Shown one piece after another: positions 54,208-64,000 of a stretch of 64,000 nt of DNA. The notes beneath the pieces were generated by a model. That model was given only the letters and a program-made list of their open reading frames with translations, was not told the DNA's origin and searched no databases. Position numbers and translations under genes: made by a program. This stretch comes from CAIWHR01 sp963811685. GTDB lineage: Bacteria; Pseudomonadota; Gammaproteobacteria; Burkholderiales; Casimicrobiaceae. The stretch lies in the NCBI GenBank assembly GCA_963811685.1, contig CAWESK010000023.1:62001-126000 (forward strand), given 5' to 3'. Numbering within the stretch: position 1 is the first letter of the stretch; each line of letters begins with the position of its first letter.

Positions 54208-55119
54208 TCATGGGAGCAGGCGGACGCCGATCTCCATCGTACAAGAAAATGCGCCGCCGGGGCGAAGCGTGCGCGTGCCGGTCGCCGATTCGCCGCGCGC
54301 GGCGCGATTGAACGCGTCGGTCATGTGGGTCACCGGCTCGAGCGCAAGATAATCCTTGCCGGTGGGCGCGTACACGACGAGAAAGCCTGCCGCGCAATCG
54401 GCGCGCACGGTGACGAGGATGCGGCGATCCGCATCGGCCAGCGTCGCTTCGCCGTCCCAACCGGTGAAGACATTGTCGATCGTCGCGACGCCGGGATCCC
54501 GGGCAGGATCGAAGCTCCACTGCGGAGGATCGACGACATGCCGCGTCGGTAGCGACGTCACGTCGGTTTCCCACACGCCGCGCGCGCGAAATCCAATGCG
54601 CGTCGCGGGACCGCGGACGAAGAACGGATGCCAGCCGAGGCCGAACGGAAACGCGGCGGCGCCCGGATTCGCGATCGTCAGTTTGAGGGCGAGCGTGGCG
54701 CCCCGGTCGTCGGGATCGGCGCGCAGCGACAGCGACTGCATGGCGTTGAACGGCCACGGCCATGCGCGCGCCTCCTCGCCGACGGGTTCGTGCGCGAGCG
54801 TCAAGAGCGCTCGCGTCGTCTCGCGCGCGGCGACAACCCACGGCCGCTGCCAGCCAACGCCGTGGATCGAGTGCGGGTGATCACCGAAATTGCGCGCGAG
54901 CTCGTATTCGCTCCCGTTGAAGGCGAGGCGGGCGAGCGCAATGCGGTTCGAATAGGGGACAAGCGGGTAGCACGCGTGCGTGCGTACCTCGCGCGCACCG
55001 GCCGGCGTGGGGCGCAGGACGTCGATGCCTGCGAAAGTGAACGCCGTCAGCGCGCCGCCCACCGCCGCATCGACTCCGACGCGCGCCTGGCCGGCGACGA
55101 GCGCGACGACGTCGTCCAT
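54208..55119 (-). CDS. Aldose 1-epimerase (mutarotase)
   Basis: A protein of 303 residues of the galactose mutarotase fold. Key pieces are Y-P-L-V-P-Y-S-N-R-I near residue 52, D-H-P-H-S-I-H-G-V-G-W (first His), W-H-P-F-F (second His) and A-L-E-P-V-T-H-M-T-D (Glu base). It interconverts sugar anomers so that the dehydrogenase gets the right one. It lies 13 bases before the SMP-30 gene. Confidence 0.88.
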   Translation of the reverse strand: MDDVVALVAGQARVGVDAAVGGALTAFTFAGIDVLRPTPAGAREVRTHACYPLVPYSNRIALARLAFNGSEYELARNFGDHPHSIHGVGWQRPWVVAARETTRALLTLAHEPVGEEARAWPWPFNAMQSLSLRADPDDRGATLALKLTIANPGAAAFPFGLGWHPFFVRGPATRIGFRARGVWETDVTSLPTRHVVDPPQWSFDPARDPGVATIDNVFTGWDGEATLADADRRILVTVRADCAAGFLVVYAPTGKDYLALEPVTHMTDAFNRAARGESATGTRTLRPGGAFSCTMEIGVRLLP

Positions 55120-55147
55120 CGGGCGCTACGCGAGGACGGCGTGAGCG

Positions 55148-55921
55148 TCAGCCGACCTTGGCCCGCACCTTGGCGAGGAAATCCTGCGCGCGGCCGACCA
55201 TCATGCCCACGTCGGAATTGACCGCGACCCACGAGTAGCCATAGTCGAGATAGGTGGCAACGACCTCGGGCGTGCCGCCGATGATCCCGCAGGGCTTGCC
55301 GAGGCGGCGGCATTCCTTGGCGGCGAACGCGACTTTTTCCTGCACCGCCGCGTGATTCATGTCGCCCAGATGGCCCATCGACGCCGCGAGGTCGTTCGGC
55401 CCGACGAAGATCGAGTCGACACCATCCACCGCAGCGATCGCCTCGAGCCGGGCGAGAGCTGCGAGCGTCTCGATCTGCACGATGACGCAGATCTCGCTCG
55501 CCGCGCTTTTCATGTAGTTGGGCACCGTGCCGAAGCGGCTGCCGCGATGGGTCCCGGCGACGCCGCGCACGCCCGCCGGCGGGTAGCGCGTGGAGGCGAC
55601 CGCGCGCTTCGCCTCGTTCTCGTCCTGCACGAACGGCAGCAAGAGCGACTGCGCGCCGGCATCGAGCAGGCGCTTGATCATCACCATGTCGTTCCACGGC
55701 GGCCGCACGATCGCCTGCGCGGGCGTTCCCGCGATGGCGCGCAGAATCTCGGTCATCTGCGGCACATCGATCGGCGTGTGCTCGGTGTCGACGACCAGGA
55801 AGTCGAAGCCCGTGCAGCCCAGCGCCTCGGCCGTGGCCGGCGAGCCGCTCGAAAGCCATGTGCCGACCGGCCGCTTGCCCGATGCGATCGCGCGCTTGAA
55901 GTGATTGACGGGCAGGTCCAT
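55148..55921 (-). CDS. HpcH/HpaI-family class II aldolase (2-keto-3-deoxy sugar acid aldolase type)
   Basis: A protein of 257 residues. D-F-L-V-V-D-T-E-H-T-P-I and V-R-P-P-W-N-D carry catalytic His/Asp/Arg, V-I-V-Q-I-E-T holds the metal Glu, and V-G-P-N-D-L-A-A-S-M-G the metal Asp. It splits 2-keto-3-deoxy acids into pyruvate and an aldehyde. GAGGAA lies 4 bases before the ATG at 55921. It leads the minus-strand sugar genes and faces the SDR gene across a divergent promoter region. Confidence 0.88.
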   Translation of the reverse strand: MDLPVNHFKRAIASGKRPVGTWLSSGSPATAEALGCTGFDFLVVDTEHTPIDVPQMTEILRAIAGTPAQAIVRPPWNDMVMIKRLLDAGAQSLLLPFVQDENEAKRAVASTRYPPAGVRGVAGTHRGSRFGTVPNYMKSAASEICVIVQIETLAALARLEAIAAVDGVDSIFVGPNDLAASMGHLGDMNHAAVQEKVAFAAKECRRLGKPCGIIGGTPEVVATYLDYGYSWVAVNSDVGMMVGRAQDFLAKVRAKVG

Positions 55922-55996
55922 GGTTTCCTCTCGGCGGTGGCGTGGGTCGGCGCGGCGGCGGACGCCGAATTCTACGCCCACTGGACCCCGAATCCT

Positions 55997-56028
55997 CGGT
56001 GTGATACCAATGGCGCCTGGGATCGCCA
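55997..56028. promoter_or_regulatory. Possible regulator operator in the divergent sugar-gene promoter region
   Basis: In the 155-base gap are two adjoining dyads: GGTGTGATACC (inside CGGTGTGATACCAAT, 55997-56011), which looks like a GntR-type site with its TGGTAT half on the other strand, and TGGCG-N8-CGCCA (56011-56028), more like a LacI-type site. No regulator gene lies in the window. This is a pattern guess. Confidence 0.35.
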
Positions 56029-56076
56029 TCGAGCGACCCGGTCGTCAAGGCCCGGACCAGGAAGGAGCGTCGACTG

Positions 56077-56859
56077 ATGATTGCGGGTGCCGATCGTGCA
56101 CGCTATCCCGATCTCGCGGGCCGGACCGTGTTCGTTTCCGGCGGCGGCTCGGGAATCGGTGCCGCGTTCGTGCGCTCGTTTGCCGCGCAGGATTGTCGCG
56201 TGGCGTTCATCGACATCGCGGACGCGCCGTCGGAAGCGCTGGTGGCGGAGCTCGGCGCGTCCGTGCGCTACTCGCGCTGCGACGTGCGCGACGTCGATGC
56301 GCTGCGCGTCGCGATCGCGTCGGCAGGCGAGACCTTCGGGCCGGTGCGCGTGCTCGTCAACAACGCGGCGCGCGACGACCGCCACCGGATGGAGGACGTG
56401 ACGCCCGCGTATTGGGACGACAATCTCGCCGTCAACCTGCGGCATCACTTCTTCGCCGCGCAGGCGGTCGCGCCGCAGATGGCCGCCGCCGGCGGCGGGT
56501 CGATCATCAATCTCGGGTCCATCTCGTGGATGCGCGGCCGGCCGGCGATGGTCGCCTATACGACGTCGAAGGCGGCGATCTCGGGGATGACGCGTGTGCT
56601 TGCGCGCGAGCTCGGCGAGCGCAACATTCGCGTCAACGCGCTCGTGCCCGGAGCGATTCATACACCGCGCCAGGAGGCGCTGTGGGATTCGCCCGCTTCC
56701 GTGCAGGAGTTCATCGACCAGCAATGCCTCAAGTTTCGGCTCTCCGAAGACGACGTCGCCCGCGCGGCGTTGTTCCTCGCCTCCGACGCGGCGCGCGGCA
56801 TCACCGGAGTGAACCTCATCGTCGACGCCGGCCTCGCGCAGACCAGCGTGGGTACGTGA
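56077..56859 (+). CDS. SDR-family sugar (pentose) dehydrogenase
   Basis: A protein of 260 residues. S-G-G-G-S-G-I-G is the cofactor loop, V-N-N-A-A follows, and the catalytic Ser/Tyr/Lys are in L-G-S-I-S-W and Y-T-T-S-K. The start, with A-R-Y-P-D-L-A-G-R-T, is like bacterial D-xylose and L-arabinose 1-dehydrogenases. It would oxidise the sugar to its lactone for the SMP-30 protein. AAGGAG lies 10 bases before the ATG. Confidence 0.85.
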   Translation: MIAGADRARYPDLAGRTVFVSGGGSGIGAAFVRSFAAQDCRVAFIDIADAPSEALVAELGASVRYSRCDVRDVDALRVAIASAGETFGPVRVLVNNAARDDRHRMEDVTPAYWDDNLAVNLRHHFFAAQAVAPQMAAAGGGSIINLGSISWMRGRPAMVAYTTSKAAISGMTRVLARELGERNIRVNALVPGAIHTPRQEALWDSPASVQEFIDQQCLKFRLSEDDVARAALFLASDAARGITGVNLIVDAGLAQTSVGT

Positions 56860-56875
56860 TTCGGGATTCACGGTC

Positions 56876-57988
<1,113 letters not shown>

Positions 57989-58021
57989 CGGTTCGTTGGT
58001 TTCACCTTTAGGAGAGAGCAC

Positions 58022-59275
58022 ATGAAGACCTGGAAAATCCTGCTGGCGGCGATCGCCGGCGCGACCTTTGCGGTGACCGCTGCGGCCGAGACGACGCTGC
58101 GCATCTTCACCGGCGGCCAGCAGCGGCCGGACGTGATGCGCAAGATCGCCGACGAATACCAGAAGAAGAATCCCGGCGTGAAGGTCGAAATCGAAGTCGG
58201 CGGCGCGACGTCGGAGGCGCAGCAGCAGTACCTGTCGACGGTGCTGTCGTCGAAGGATTCGGTGCTCGACGTGATCCTGATCGACGTGATCCGCCCCGCG
58301 CAATGGGCATCGCAGGGCTGGGCCGAGCCGTTCGACGCCTATCTCGGCGCCGACAAGGCGAAGGTGATGGGCGGCTATCTCAAGGCGTATGCCGATGCCG
58401 ACCAGGTCAACGGCAAGGTGATCGCGCTGCCGTACTTCGCGGACTCGCAGTTCCTCTACTACCGCAAGGACCTGCTCGACAAGTACAAGCGTCCGGTGCC
58501 GAAGACGTGGGACGAAATGATGGTCACCGCGAAGATCGTCATGGATGGTGAAAAGAATGCACAGCTCCAGGGGTTCTCCACCGCGGGCGCGCCGATCGAA
58601 GGCACCGTGTGCACGTACCTCGTGCCGCTGTGGGGCGCGGGCAGCGATCTCACCAAGGATCGCAAGCTCAACCTCGACACGGCGCAGGCGCGCGAGCCGT
58701 TCCAGCTCTACGGCCGGATGAAGCAGGCGGGCGTGCTGCCGAAGAACATCGCCGAGATCCCGACCGACCGCATCCGCATCGACATGCAGGCCGGCAACCT
58801 GATCTTCGGGATGACCTGGGGGTACGTGTGGAACAGGCTCGAGAACGACACCGACACCAAGGTCAAGGGCAAGATCGGCGTCGCGCCGCTGCCGCACGAC
58901 GAAGGCGGCAAGAGCGCGACCTGCATCGGCGGCTGGCAGCTCGCCGTGTCGGCGTTTTCGAAGAACAAGGCGGAAGCGGTCAAGTTCGCGCGCTGGCTGT
59001 CCTCGCCCGAGGTTTCGAAGATGCAGGCGATCCTCGCCTCGCATCTGCCGGTGTTTCCGCAGGTCTACAAGGACCCGGACGTGCTGAAGGCCAACCCGTG
59101 GTTCGCCGACGCGCTGCCGGTGGTCGAGGGGGCCAAGTCCCGTCCGGTCACCGCGCAATATCCTCAGGTGTCCGACGTGATCCGCAGCAACATGAATGCG
59201 TACCTCGCCGGGACGAAGACCACCGATGTGGCGCTCGGCGACATGAAGAGCCGGCTCGCTCCGATATTGCGATGA
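58022..59275 (+). CDS. Sugar ABC transporter substrate-binding protein
   Basis: A protein of 417 residues with a Sec signal (I-L-L-A-A-I-A-G-A-T-F-A-V-T-A-A-A). The lobe signature T-L-R-I-F-T-G-G and W-A-S-Q-G-W-A-E-P-F-D fit family 1 extracellular solute-binding proteins. K-Y-K-R-P-V-P-K-T-W-D-E-M is the usual hinge region. AGGAGAGAG lies just before the ATG, a strong site that fits the need for excess binding protein. Confidence 0.92.
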   Translation: MKTWKILLAAIAGATFAVTAAAETTLRIFTGGQQRPDVMRKIADEYQKKNPGVKVEIEVGGATSEAQQQYLSTVLSSKDSVLDVILIDVIRPAQWASQGWAEPFDAYLGADKAKVMGGYLKAYADADQVNGKVIALPYFADSQFLYYRKDLLDKYKRPVPKTWDEMMVTAKIVMDGEKNAQLQGFSTAGAPIEGTVCTYLVPLWGAGSDLTKDRKLNLDTAQAREPFQLYGRMKQAGVLPKNIAEIPTDRIRIDMQAGNLIFGMTWGYVWNRLENDTDTKVKGKIGVAPLPHDEGGKSATCIGGWQLAVSAFSKNKAEAVKFARWLSSPEVSKMQAILASHLPVFPQVYKDPDVLKANPWFADALPVVEGAKSRPVTAQYPQVSDVIRSNMNAYLAGTKTTDVALGDMKSRLAPILR

Positions 59276-59294
59276 GCTGAAGCGCCCAATCGCG

Positions 59295-60206
59295 ATGAGC
59301 GCGCGCGTGCCCACCACGAGCAGGGACCTCTCCGAGCGCGCGCTCGGCGCGGTCCTGCTCGCTCCCGCGGCGCTCCTCCTGCTCGTCATCGTCGTGTATC
59401 CGATTGCGACGCTGCTGTGGAACAGCCTCCACACCGTCGACCCGGAGAACGCGGCGGCGGGCGAGACGTTCGCGGGGCTTGCCAATTACGCGCGTGCGTT
59501 CGACGACGAGCGGTTCTGGCATTCGTCCTGGAACACCGTCCTCTACGTCGTCGTGACAGTGCCCGGGTCGCTCATCGTGGGACTCGGGCTCGCGCTGCTC
59601 GCCAACCGGCCGTTCACCGTCAAGTGGCCCGTCCGTCTCGGCCTGCTGCTGCCATGGGCGCTGCCGCTCGTGTTCGCCGGCCTCATCTTCCGCTGGTTCT
59701 TCGAGTACAACACGGGACTCGTCAACAACTGGCTGGCGGCGTTCGGGGTCGAGCCGTTGCAATGGCTGTCGAGCCCGACGCTCGCGTTCTGGGCCATCTG
59801 CATCGCGATCGTGTGGAAGGCGTCGTCGTTCATGGCGCTGATGCTGCTGGCGGGGTTGCAGACGATCCCCAAATCGCTGTACGAAGCGGCGGAGGTCGAC
59901 GGCGCTTCGACGTGGCAGCAATTCGTCGAGATCACGCTGCCGATGCTGCGCCCCGCGATTTTCGTCGCGCTGATCTTTCGCACGATCACCGCGGTGCAGA
60001 CATTCGACATCCCGTTCGCGATGACCGGCGGCGGCCCCGGTGACGCGACCGAGACGCTCGCGATGTACATCCACAAGACCACGCTCGATTTCCTCGACTT
60101 CGGCTACGGCTCCGCGCTCGCGACGCTGATGTTCGTCATCAGCATGGCGGTGACGTCGGGCTACCTGCGCTACACGCGCCGCGGCGCGTCGCGCTCAGGC
60201 GAATAG
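59295..60206 (+). CDS. Sugar ABC transporter permease (MalF/UgpA-like)
   Basis: A protein of 303 residues with six membrane helices. The N-terminal A-P-A-A-L-L-L-L-V-I-V-V-Y-P is typical. The EAA loop is E-A-A-E-V-D-G-A-S-T-W-Q-Q-F, and F-D-I-P-F-A-M-T-G-G-G-P marks the CUT1 family. It pairs with the next gene. Confidence 0.93.
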   Translation: MSARVPTTSRDLSERALGAVLLAPAALLLLVIVVYPIATLLWNSLHTVDPENAAAGETFAGLANYARAFDDERFWHSSWNTVLYVVVTVPGSLIVGLGLALLANRPFTVKWPVRLGLLLPWALPLVFAGLIFRWFFEYNTGLVNNWLAAFGVEPLQWLSSPTLAFWAICIAIVWKASSFMALMLLAGLQTIPKSLYEAAEVDGASTWQQFVEITLPMLRPAIFVALIFRTITAVQTFDIPFAMTGGGPGDATETLAMYIHKTTLDFLDFGYGSALATLMFVISMAVTSGYLRYTRRGASRSGE

Positions 60207-60218
60207 CGTCCGATCCCG

Positions 60219-61043
60219 ATGGCCTTCAACCGCCGCGCCGTCGTCTGGTTCGCCGCGATCATCGTCGTGGTCAACGGCTTCTTCCCCGCCGTGTGGATCC
60301 TGCTGACCTCGTTCAAGACCGAGACCGAGCTGCTGACGGTGCCGATCACCTACTGGCCGCTCGCGCCGACGCTCGACAATTACGTGACGGCATTCACGGC
60401 GCAGCCGATCTTGCGCTTCATGTGGAACAGCGTCGTCGTCGCCGGGTCGTCGACCGTCCTTTGCGTTTTCGTCGGCGCGCTCGCCGCGTACGCGCTCACC
60501 CGGCTGCGGATGCCGCATCGCAATCTCATCATGTCCGTGCTGCTCGCGATCGCGATGTTTCCGCTGATCTCGCTGATGGTGCCGCTCTTCAAGCTGATGC
60601 GCGAAGCGGGACTGCTCAACACCTATCCGGCGCTGATCCTCCCGTACGCCGTGCTGTCGCTTCCGGTGTGCACGCTGGTGATGGCGAGCTTCTTCCAGGA
60701 CATCCCGCCCGATCTCGAGGCGGCGGCGATGGTCGACGGCTGCTCACGCGTGGGCGCGCTGTTCAAGGTCGTGATGCCGCTGTCCGCCCCGGGTGTGTTC
60801 ACGGCGGCGATCCTCGCTTTCGTCAACGCGTGGGATGAGTTCCTGCTGGCGCTGACGATGATGAACCGGGTGAGCATGCGCACGCTGTCGGTCGGCATCA
60901 CGCTCTACCAGGGCGAGTTCGCGTTTCCGTGGCCGCTCATTTCGGCGGCGCTCGTCATCGCGATCGTGCCGATCTCGATCCTGATCGCCGTGTTCCAGGA
61001 GCGCGTGGTCGGCGGGCTGACGAGCGGAGGAGTAAAGGGCTAG
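60219..61043 (+). CDS. Sugar ABC transporter permease (MalG/UgpE-like)
   Basis: A protein of 274 residues with six helices. The EAA loop is E-A-A-A-M-V-D-G-C-S-R-V-G-A-L-F; F-V-N-A-W-D-E-F-L-L-A follows. It completes the importer. It is the last gene of the operon; the small dyad GGCTA/TAGCC at its end is too short to call a terminator. Confidence 0.93.
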   Translation: MAFNRRAVVWFAAIIVVVNGFFPAVWILLTSFKTETELLTVPITYWPLAPTLDNYVTAFTAQPILRFMWNSVVVAGSSTVLCVFVGALAAYALTRLRMPHRNLIMSVLLAIAMFPLISLMVPLFKLMREAGLLNTYPALILPYAVLSLPVCTLVMASFFQDIPPDLEAAAMVDGCSRVGALFKVVMPLSAPGVFTAAILAFVNAWDEFLLALTMMNRVSMRTLSVGITLYQGEFAFPWPLISAALVIAIVPISILIAVFQERVVGGLTSGGVKG

Positions 61044-61269
61044 GCGTTAGCCGTACGTTCCCCGTGCCGTTGCTTGGCGGCAGCCGGGTTGCGAGGTGGC
61101 TTGGTTCGTTGTGAGCGGCCGCTATCGGCCACAACCGGTCGTTCAAAAGCGCGCCGGAGATTCTGCGATGCTAGAGTTCGCCGGTGAACGTCGCTACGAT
61201 GCCAACCACGGCACTACATTCCACGATGGCGAGCCCTTGATCGGAAGCGTGAATTGTGACTGACCATTA
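61044..61269. other. Intergenic region with imperfect palindromes
   Basis: No gene is seen in these 226 bases. A stem GTTGTG with CACAAC encloses GGCCGCTATCGGCC (about 61109-61136). The base composition drops in GC toward 61270, the start of the TIR gene. No good promoter was found. Confidence 0.4.
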
Positions 61270-63166
61270 ATGAGCAAATCCGCCAGGGCCATCTTCCTGA
61301 GCTACGCATCACAGGACGCAGACACCGCCCAGCGTGTCTGCGATGCGCTGCGTGCGGTCGGGCTCGAGGTGTGGTTCGACCAGAGCGAGCTGCGCGGTGG
61401 AGATGTGTGGGACGCCGCAATCCGCAAGCAGATCAAGGAATGCGCACTCTTTGTGCCGCTTATCTCCGCCAATACAAATGCGCGCAGCGAAGGCTACTTC
61501 CGTCGTGAATGGAATCTAGCGGTAAGCCGCACGCTGGACATGGCCGACGACCTGGCGTTCCTACTGCCAATAGTGATCGATGCCACGGCCGACGCAAATG
61601 CCCGCGTTCCGGAAAGATTCCGCGAGGTGCAATGGACGCAGCTGCCCGTGGGAGAGACGCCGGCGGCTTTCGCCCGGCATGTCCAGCGGCTGCTATCGGG
61701 TCGTGAATCACTGCCGGTGTTGGCGACATCGCGCGTTGCGCCAACCGCGGTTGCATCCACCCACGAGCCACCCTCAATCGCGGTATTACCGTTTGTGAAC
61801 CGTAGCCGTGACGAGGAAGACGAATATTTTTCGGACGGCCTTGCAGACGAGTTGCTGAACGTACTTGCCAAGATCCGAGGGCTGCGGGTGGCGGCTCGTT
61901 CATCGGCCTATACGTACAAGGGCAAGGCGGTGTCTGTCGCCGAGGTGGGCAGGGGACTCCACGTCGCCACGGTACTCGAAGGGAGCGTGCGCAAGGCCGG
62001 CAACCGTTTGCGCATCTCGGTGCAGTTGGTGAAGGTAGCCGATGGCTATCACCTTTGGTCGGAGACGTACGACCGGACGTTGGAGGACATCTTCGCGGTG
62101 CAGGACGACATCGCGCAGTCGGTAGTGAGGGAATTGCGCAGTACGCTGATGGGTGAAGCAGTGGATGCGAAAGCAGCCACCGAGGTAACTGCGCAGATGG
62201 CGGCGGCTATAGTTGGTCGCGCCACCGATCCGGAGGTGCACCGACTCTATCTGCATGCGCGATACTTGATCGGTCGCCTCACCCAAAATGACACGATCAA
62301 GGGTATCAGTCACCTGGAGCGTGCTCTGGAGCGGGATCCGACATTCGCCCTCGCTTGGACCGAACTTGGGGAAGCGTATGCGGTAGAAGCGGATAGTGGC
62401 TGGGTGCCGGTGGTCGAGGGGTATCGACGTGCGCGGGAGGCAGTGGCGCGTGCGCTATCGCTCGCGCCGGATCTAGCGGAGGCGCACGCGGAGCTAGGTT
62501 GGATCCAGATGTCCCACGACTGGGACTGGCGCGGTGCCGAGGCGTCCTATCGCCGTGCGCTAGAACTGGCACCGGGGGATGCGACGGTGCTCCGCCGAGC
62601 CGCCATGCTGAACCTCAACCTAGGTCATGTCGACGAGGCTATTGGGCTTTTTCGCCGCGCGGTCGAGCAAGACCCGCTGAGTGCGGCGGCCATACGCTAA
62701 CTTTGGCGACGCCATTGGCGCGGCGGGTCGCCTAGGAGAGGCGGAGCAGGAGTATCTGAAAGCCCTCGAACTCGCTCCGCAGCGCGCCGTCACGCGAGCA
62801 TACCTCGCGCTGAATCTGTCGGCACAAGGTCGGGACGAGGAGGCCCTGGCCGAGGCACTGGGGACCACTGACGAATTCTGGCGGATCTACGCGCTGGCGA
62901 TCATCCATTACAGCGCGGGTCGGCGTAGCGACGCGGACGCGGCATTGCATGACCTGATCGCGACGTACGCCGAGTCCGCGGCCCACCAGATCGCCGAAGT
63001 GTACGCGGCCCGCGGCGAGACAGATCACGCCTTTGATTGGCTCGAGCGGGGATACAACCAGCGCGACCTCGGACTCAGCCAGATGAAGACACGACCGTTA
63101 CTCCACTCGCTGCACGGTGATGCACGCTGGGCCGCCTTCCTGGAAAAGATGGCGCTCGCCGACTAA
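61270..63166 (+). CDS. TIR domain - TolB-like domain - TPR protein (frameshifted)
   Basis: Residues 5-130 are a TIR fold: I-F-L-S-Y-A-S-Q-D-A-D, F-D-Q-S-E-L-R-G-G-D and the segment S-E-G-Y-F-R-R-E-W, where Glu80 sits at the place of the NADase Glu. Residues 168-290 are the TolB/FlgO-like region (S-I-A-V-L-P-F-V-N-R-S, F-S-D-G-L-A-D-E-L, G-S-V-R-K-A-G-N-R-L-R-I). TPR repeats follow from about 330 (A-L-E-R-D-P-T-F-A-L-A-W-T-E-L-G). The frame breaks near 62690; reading on as Y-A-N-F-G-D-A-I-G-A-A-G-R-L-G-E-A-E-Q-E-Y extends the TPR to 63166. Lower GC and codon use differ from neighbours, so it may be acquired. Possible signalling or defence NADase; the activity is inferred. Confidence 0.8.
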
Positions 63167-63259
63167 GACGGGAATGCGTGACCACCCCATGGTTGCGCCG
63201 GGGTCCGCTATGGGTCGTTCTACGACGTACGCAGCGAACCCGTGGAAGCAACCTTCGGA

Positions 63260-63514
63260 TTACGCCGGCGGCTTCGCTTTTCGACCGGGTGCTGGAGGTG
63301 GCACCCAGCCCGACATCCGATACAGCAATGCGTCGGTTCGTTTGCCGTGCTCGAAGCGGGTCAGATTGCAGGTGATGATGGCGCCCGTCGCAGACAATTC
63401 GGCGAGGCGCTGGCGCACCTTCGCAATCGGCACGCCGGTCTCCTTGGCGAGTTCCGAGTCGAGTCGTTGACCGTACTTCTTGAGGCAAGGCAGGATTTCG
63501 TTCAAGGCAGGCAC
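63260..63514 (-). CDS. Small winged-helix DNA-binding protein
   Basis: A protein of 84 residues from GTG 63514. Helix-turn-helix-wing pattern: L-P-C-L-K-K-Y-G-Q-R-L-D-S-E-L-A-K-E-T-G-V-P, then K-V-R-Q-R-L-A-E-L-S-A-T-G-A-I, wing I-T-C-N-L-T-R-F-E. It ends with a basic, Pro-rich tail. Possibly a transcription regulator. A TATAGT lies 18 bases upstream. Target unknown. Confidence 0.65.
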   Translation of the reverse strand: MPALNEILPCLKKYGQRLDSELAKETGVPIAKVRQRLAELSATGAIITCNLTRFEHGKRTDALLYRMSGWVPPPAPGRKAKPPA

Positions 63515-63531
63515 CAGTAGAAGGGGCGGGT

Positions 63532-63537
63532 ACTATA
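63532..63537 (-). promoter_or_regulatory. Likely -10 box of the winged-helix gene
   Basis: TATAGT on the minus strand, 18 bases upstream of the GTG start, with TTGGAA 15 bases further up as a poor -35. The spacer is short, so this is tentative. Confidence 0.35.
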
Positions 63538-63658
63538 CAGGACTGACTCGCCTTCCAACCCGCGTGATCACCACCAACACTCCCTTGGCCAATATCGTCA
63601 ACGCGCGGTCGTTCATAGTGAAAGTCTGCCGGCCTCGCGGCCAACAGAGGACTCTCCC

Positions 63659-64000
63659 CTAGCTTTCCACACGATCGCGTCCAAGGTGTTTTGCCTTGTA
63701 TAGCGCGCTGTCGGCACGCGCGAAGGTCTGTTCAATGGACTCGTTCGGCGCGTACTGCGCTACCCCGATCGAAACAGTCAATCGACCGATCGAGGAGGTC
63801 GCCGGTAGTTCCACGGTTTTAATCCGGCTGCGCAATCGCTCGGCTTCCGCTATCGCGCCGGCGAGTGGGGTTCGCGGCAATATTTGCACAAACTCCTCGC
63901 CGCCATAACGTCCGAAGAAATCGGTTGTGCGAAGGCCATCCTCTACCGCTCGGGCAAACGTGCGCAGGACCTGGTCTCCGGTCAAGTGGTCGAACTCGTC
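63659..64000 (-). CDS. GGDEF-domain diguanylate cyclase, C-terminal part (partial)
   Basis: The last 113 residues are in the window. D-E-F-D-H-L-T-G-D-Q-V-L-R-T leads to the active-site loop R-Y-G-G-E-E-F (GGEEF variant), then T-V-S-I-G-V-A-Q-Y and A-D-S-A-L-Y-K-A-K-H-L-G-R-D-R. These are the standard features of an active c-di-GMP synthase. The allosteric RxxD site would be read as R-T-P-L or nearby and is not clear. The N-terminal sensor part lies beyond position 64000. Confidence 0.9.
   Translation of the reverse strand, partial: DEFDHLTGDQVLRTFARAVEDGLRTTDFFGRYGGEEFVQILPRTPLAGAIAEAERLRSRIKTVELPATSSIGRLTVSIGVAQYAPNESIEQTFARADSALYKAKHLGRDRVES

Noticed and set aside
51135..54311. A plus-strand open frame of over 1000 codons opposite the GH31 and SMP-30 genes
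   Set aside because: It is the antisense shadow of two well-recognised enzymes; its sequence is Arg/Ala-rich with no domain motifs. High GC keeps such frames open.

Overview
The window is about 68-70% GC and gene-dense. It looks like chromosome from an environmental betaproteobacterium, probably Burkholderiales or a relative. The signs are a pilT/pilU pair beside yggS-proC-yggT, a DUF971-ubiE-Tim44-ubiJ-ubiB neighbourhood, a PEP-CTERM protein and a remnant of a DUF534-type ABC binding protein. No rRNA, tRNA, CRISPR array or phage module was seen. About ten genes carry single-base frameshifts, mostly in C or G runs, and they include genes whose remaining parts look fully conserved (potA, a ketosynthase, two asparagine synthetases). 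Much of this is more likely consensus error than decay, so I give full gene spans and mark the shifts.

Layout. 1-4143: end of an ABC exporter, a nucleotide cyclase/STAND/TPR protein, a broken PEP-CTERM gene and an ABC-binding-protein remnant. 4154-6071: a DUF3313 protein and a PAP2/vanadium-haloperoxidase-like lipoprotein. 6282-10974 (+): a split PEP-synthase/rifampin-phosphotransferase-like enzyme, an MFS drug-efflux type pump, a VOC protein and a small unknown protein, all closely spaced. 11001-17849 (-): a dedicated type II fatty-acid-synthase cluster with an AcpS-acyltransferase fusion, two ketosynthases, a double-hotdog dehydratase, ACP, FabG and a FabL-type enoyl reductase. 17950-22173 (-): two paralogous lipase-like proteins around a condensation-domain protein, plus an ICMT-type methyltransferase; a 271-bp MITE sits between two of these genes.

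22294-33148: a surface polysaccharide region with an O-antigen-ligase-like protein, three GT4 and one GT9 glycosyltransferases, two asparagine-synthetase-like amidotransferases and a VanZ protein. 33156-37959 (-): a GNAT and a potABCD polyamine importer; three copies of a repeat of about 105 bp separate potA from potB. 38093-44553: ubiquinone genes (ubiB, ubiJ, ubiE) with hemolysin III, Tim44-like, DUF971 and a mini cytochrome-oxidase-like membrane protein. 44670-51070: pilU, pilT, yggS, proC, yggT, rsmA and pdxA. 51063-61043: a sugar utilisation block with GH31, SMP-30 lactonase, aldose epimerase, HpcH/HpaI aldolase, an SDR dehydrogenase and a CUT1 ABC importer. These fit release, import and non-phosphorylative oxidation of a pentose. 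61270-64000: a TIR/TolB-like/TPR protein, a small winged-helix protein and the end of a GGDEF protein.

Best candidates for unusual biology are the split phosphotransferase/efflux operon, the self-contained fatty-acid cluster with its PPTase-acyltransferase fusion, the MITE that landed in an operon junction, and the TIR/TolB/TPR protein.
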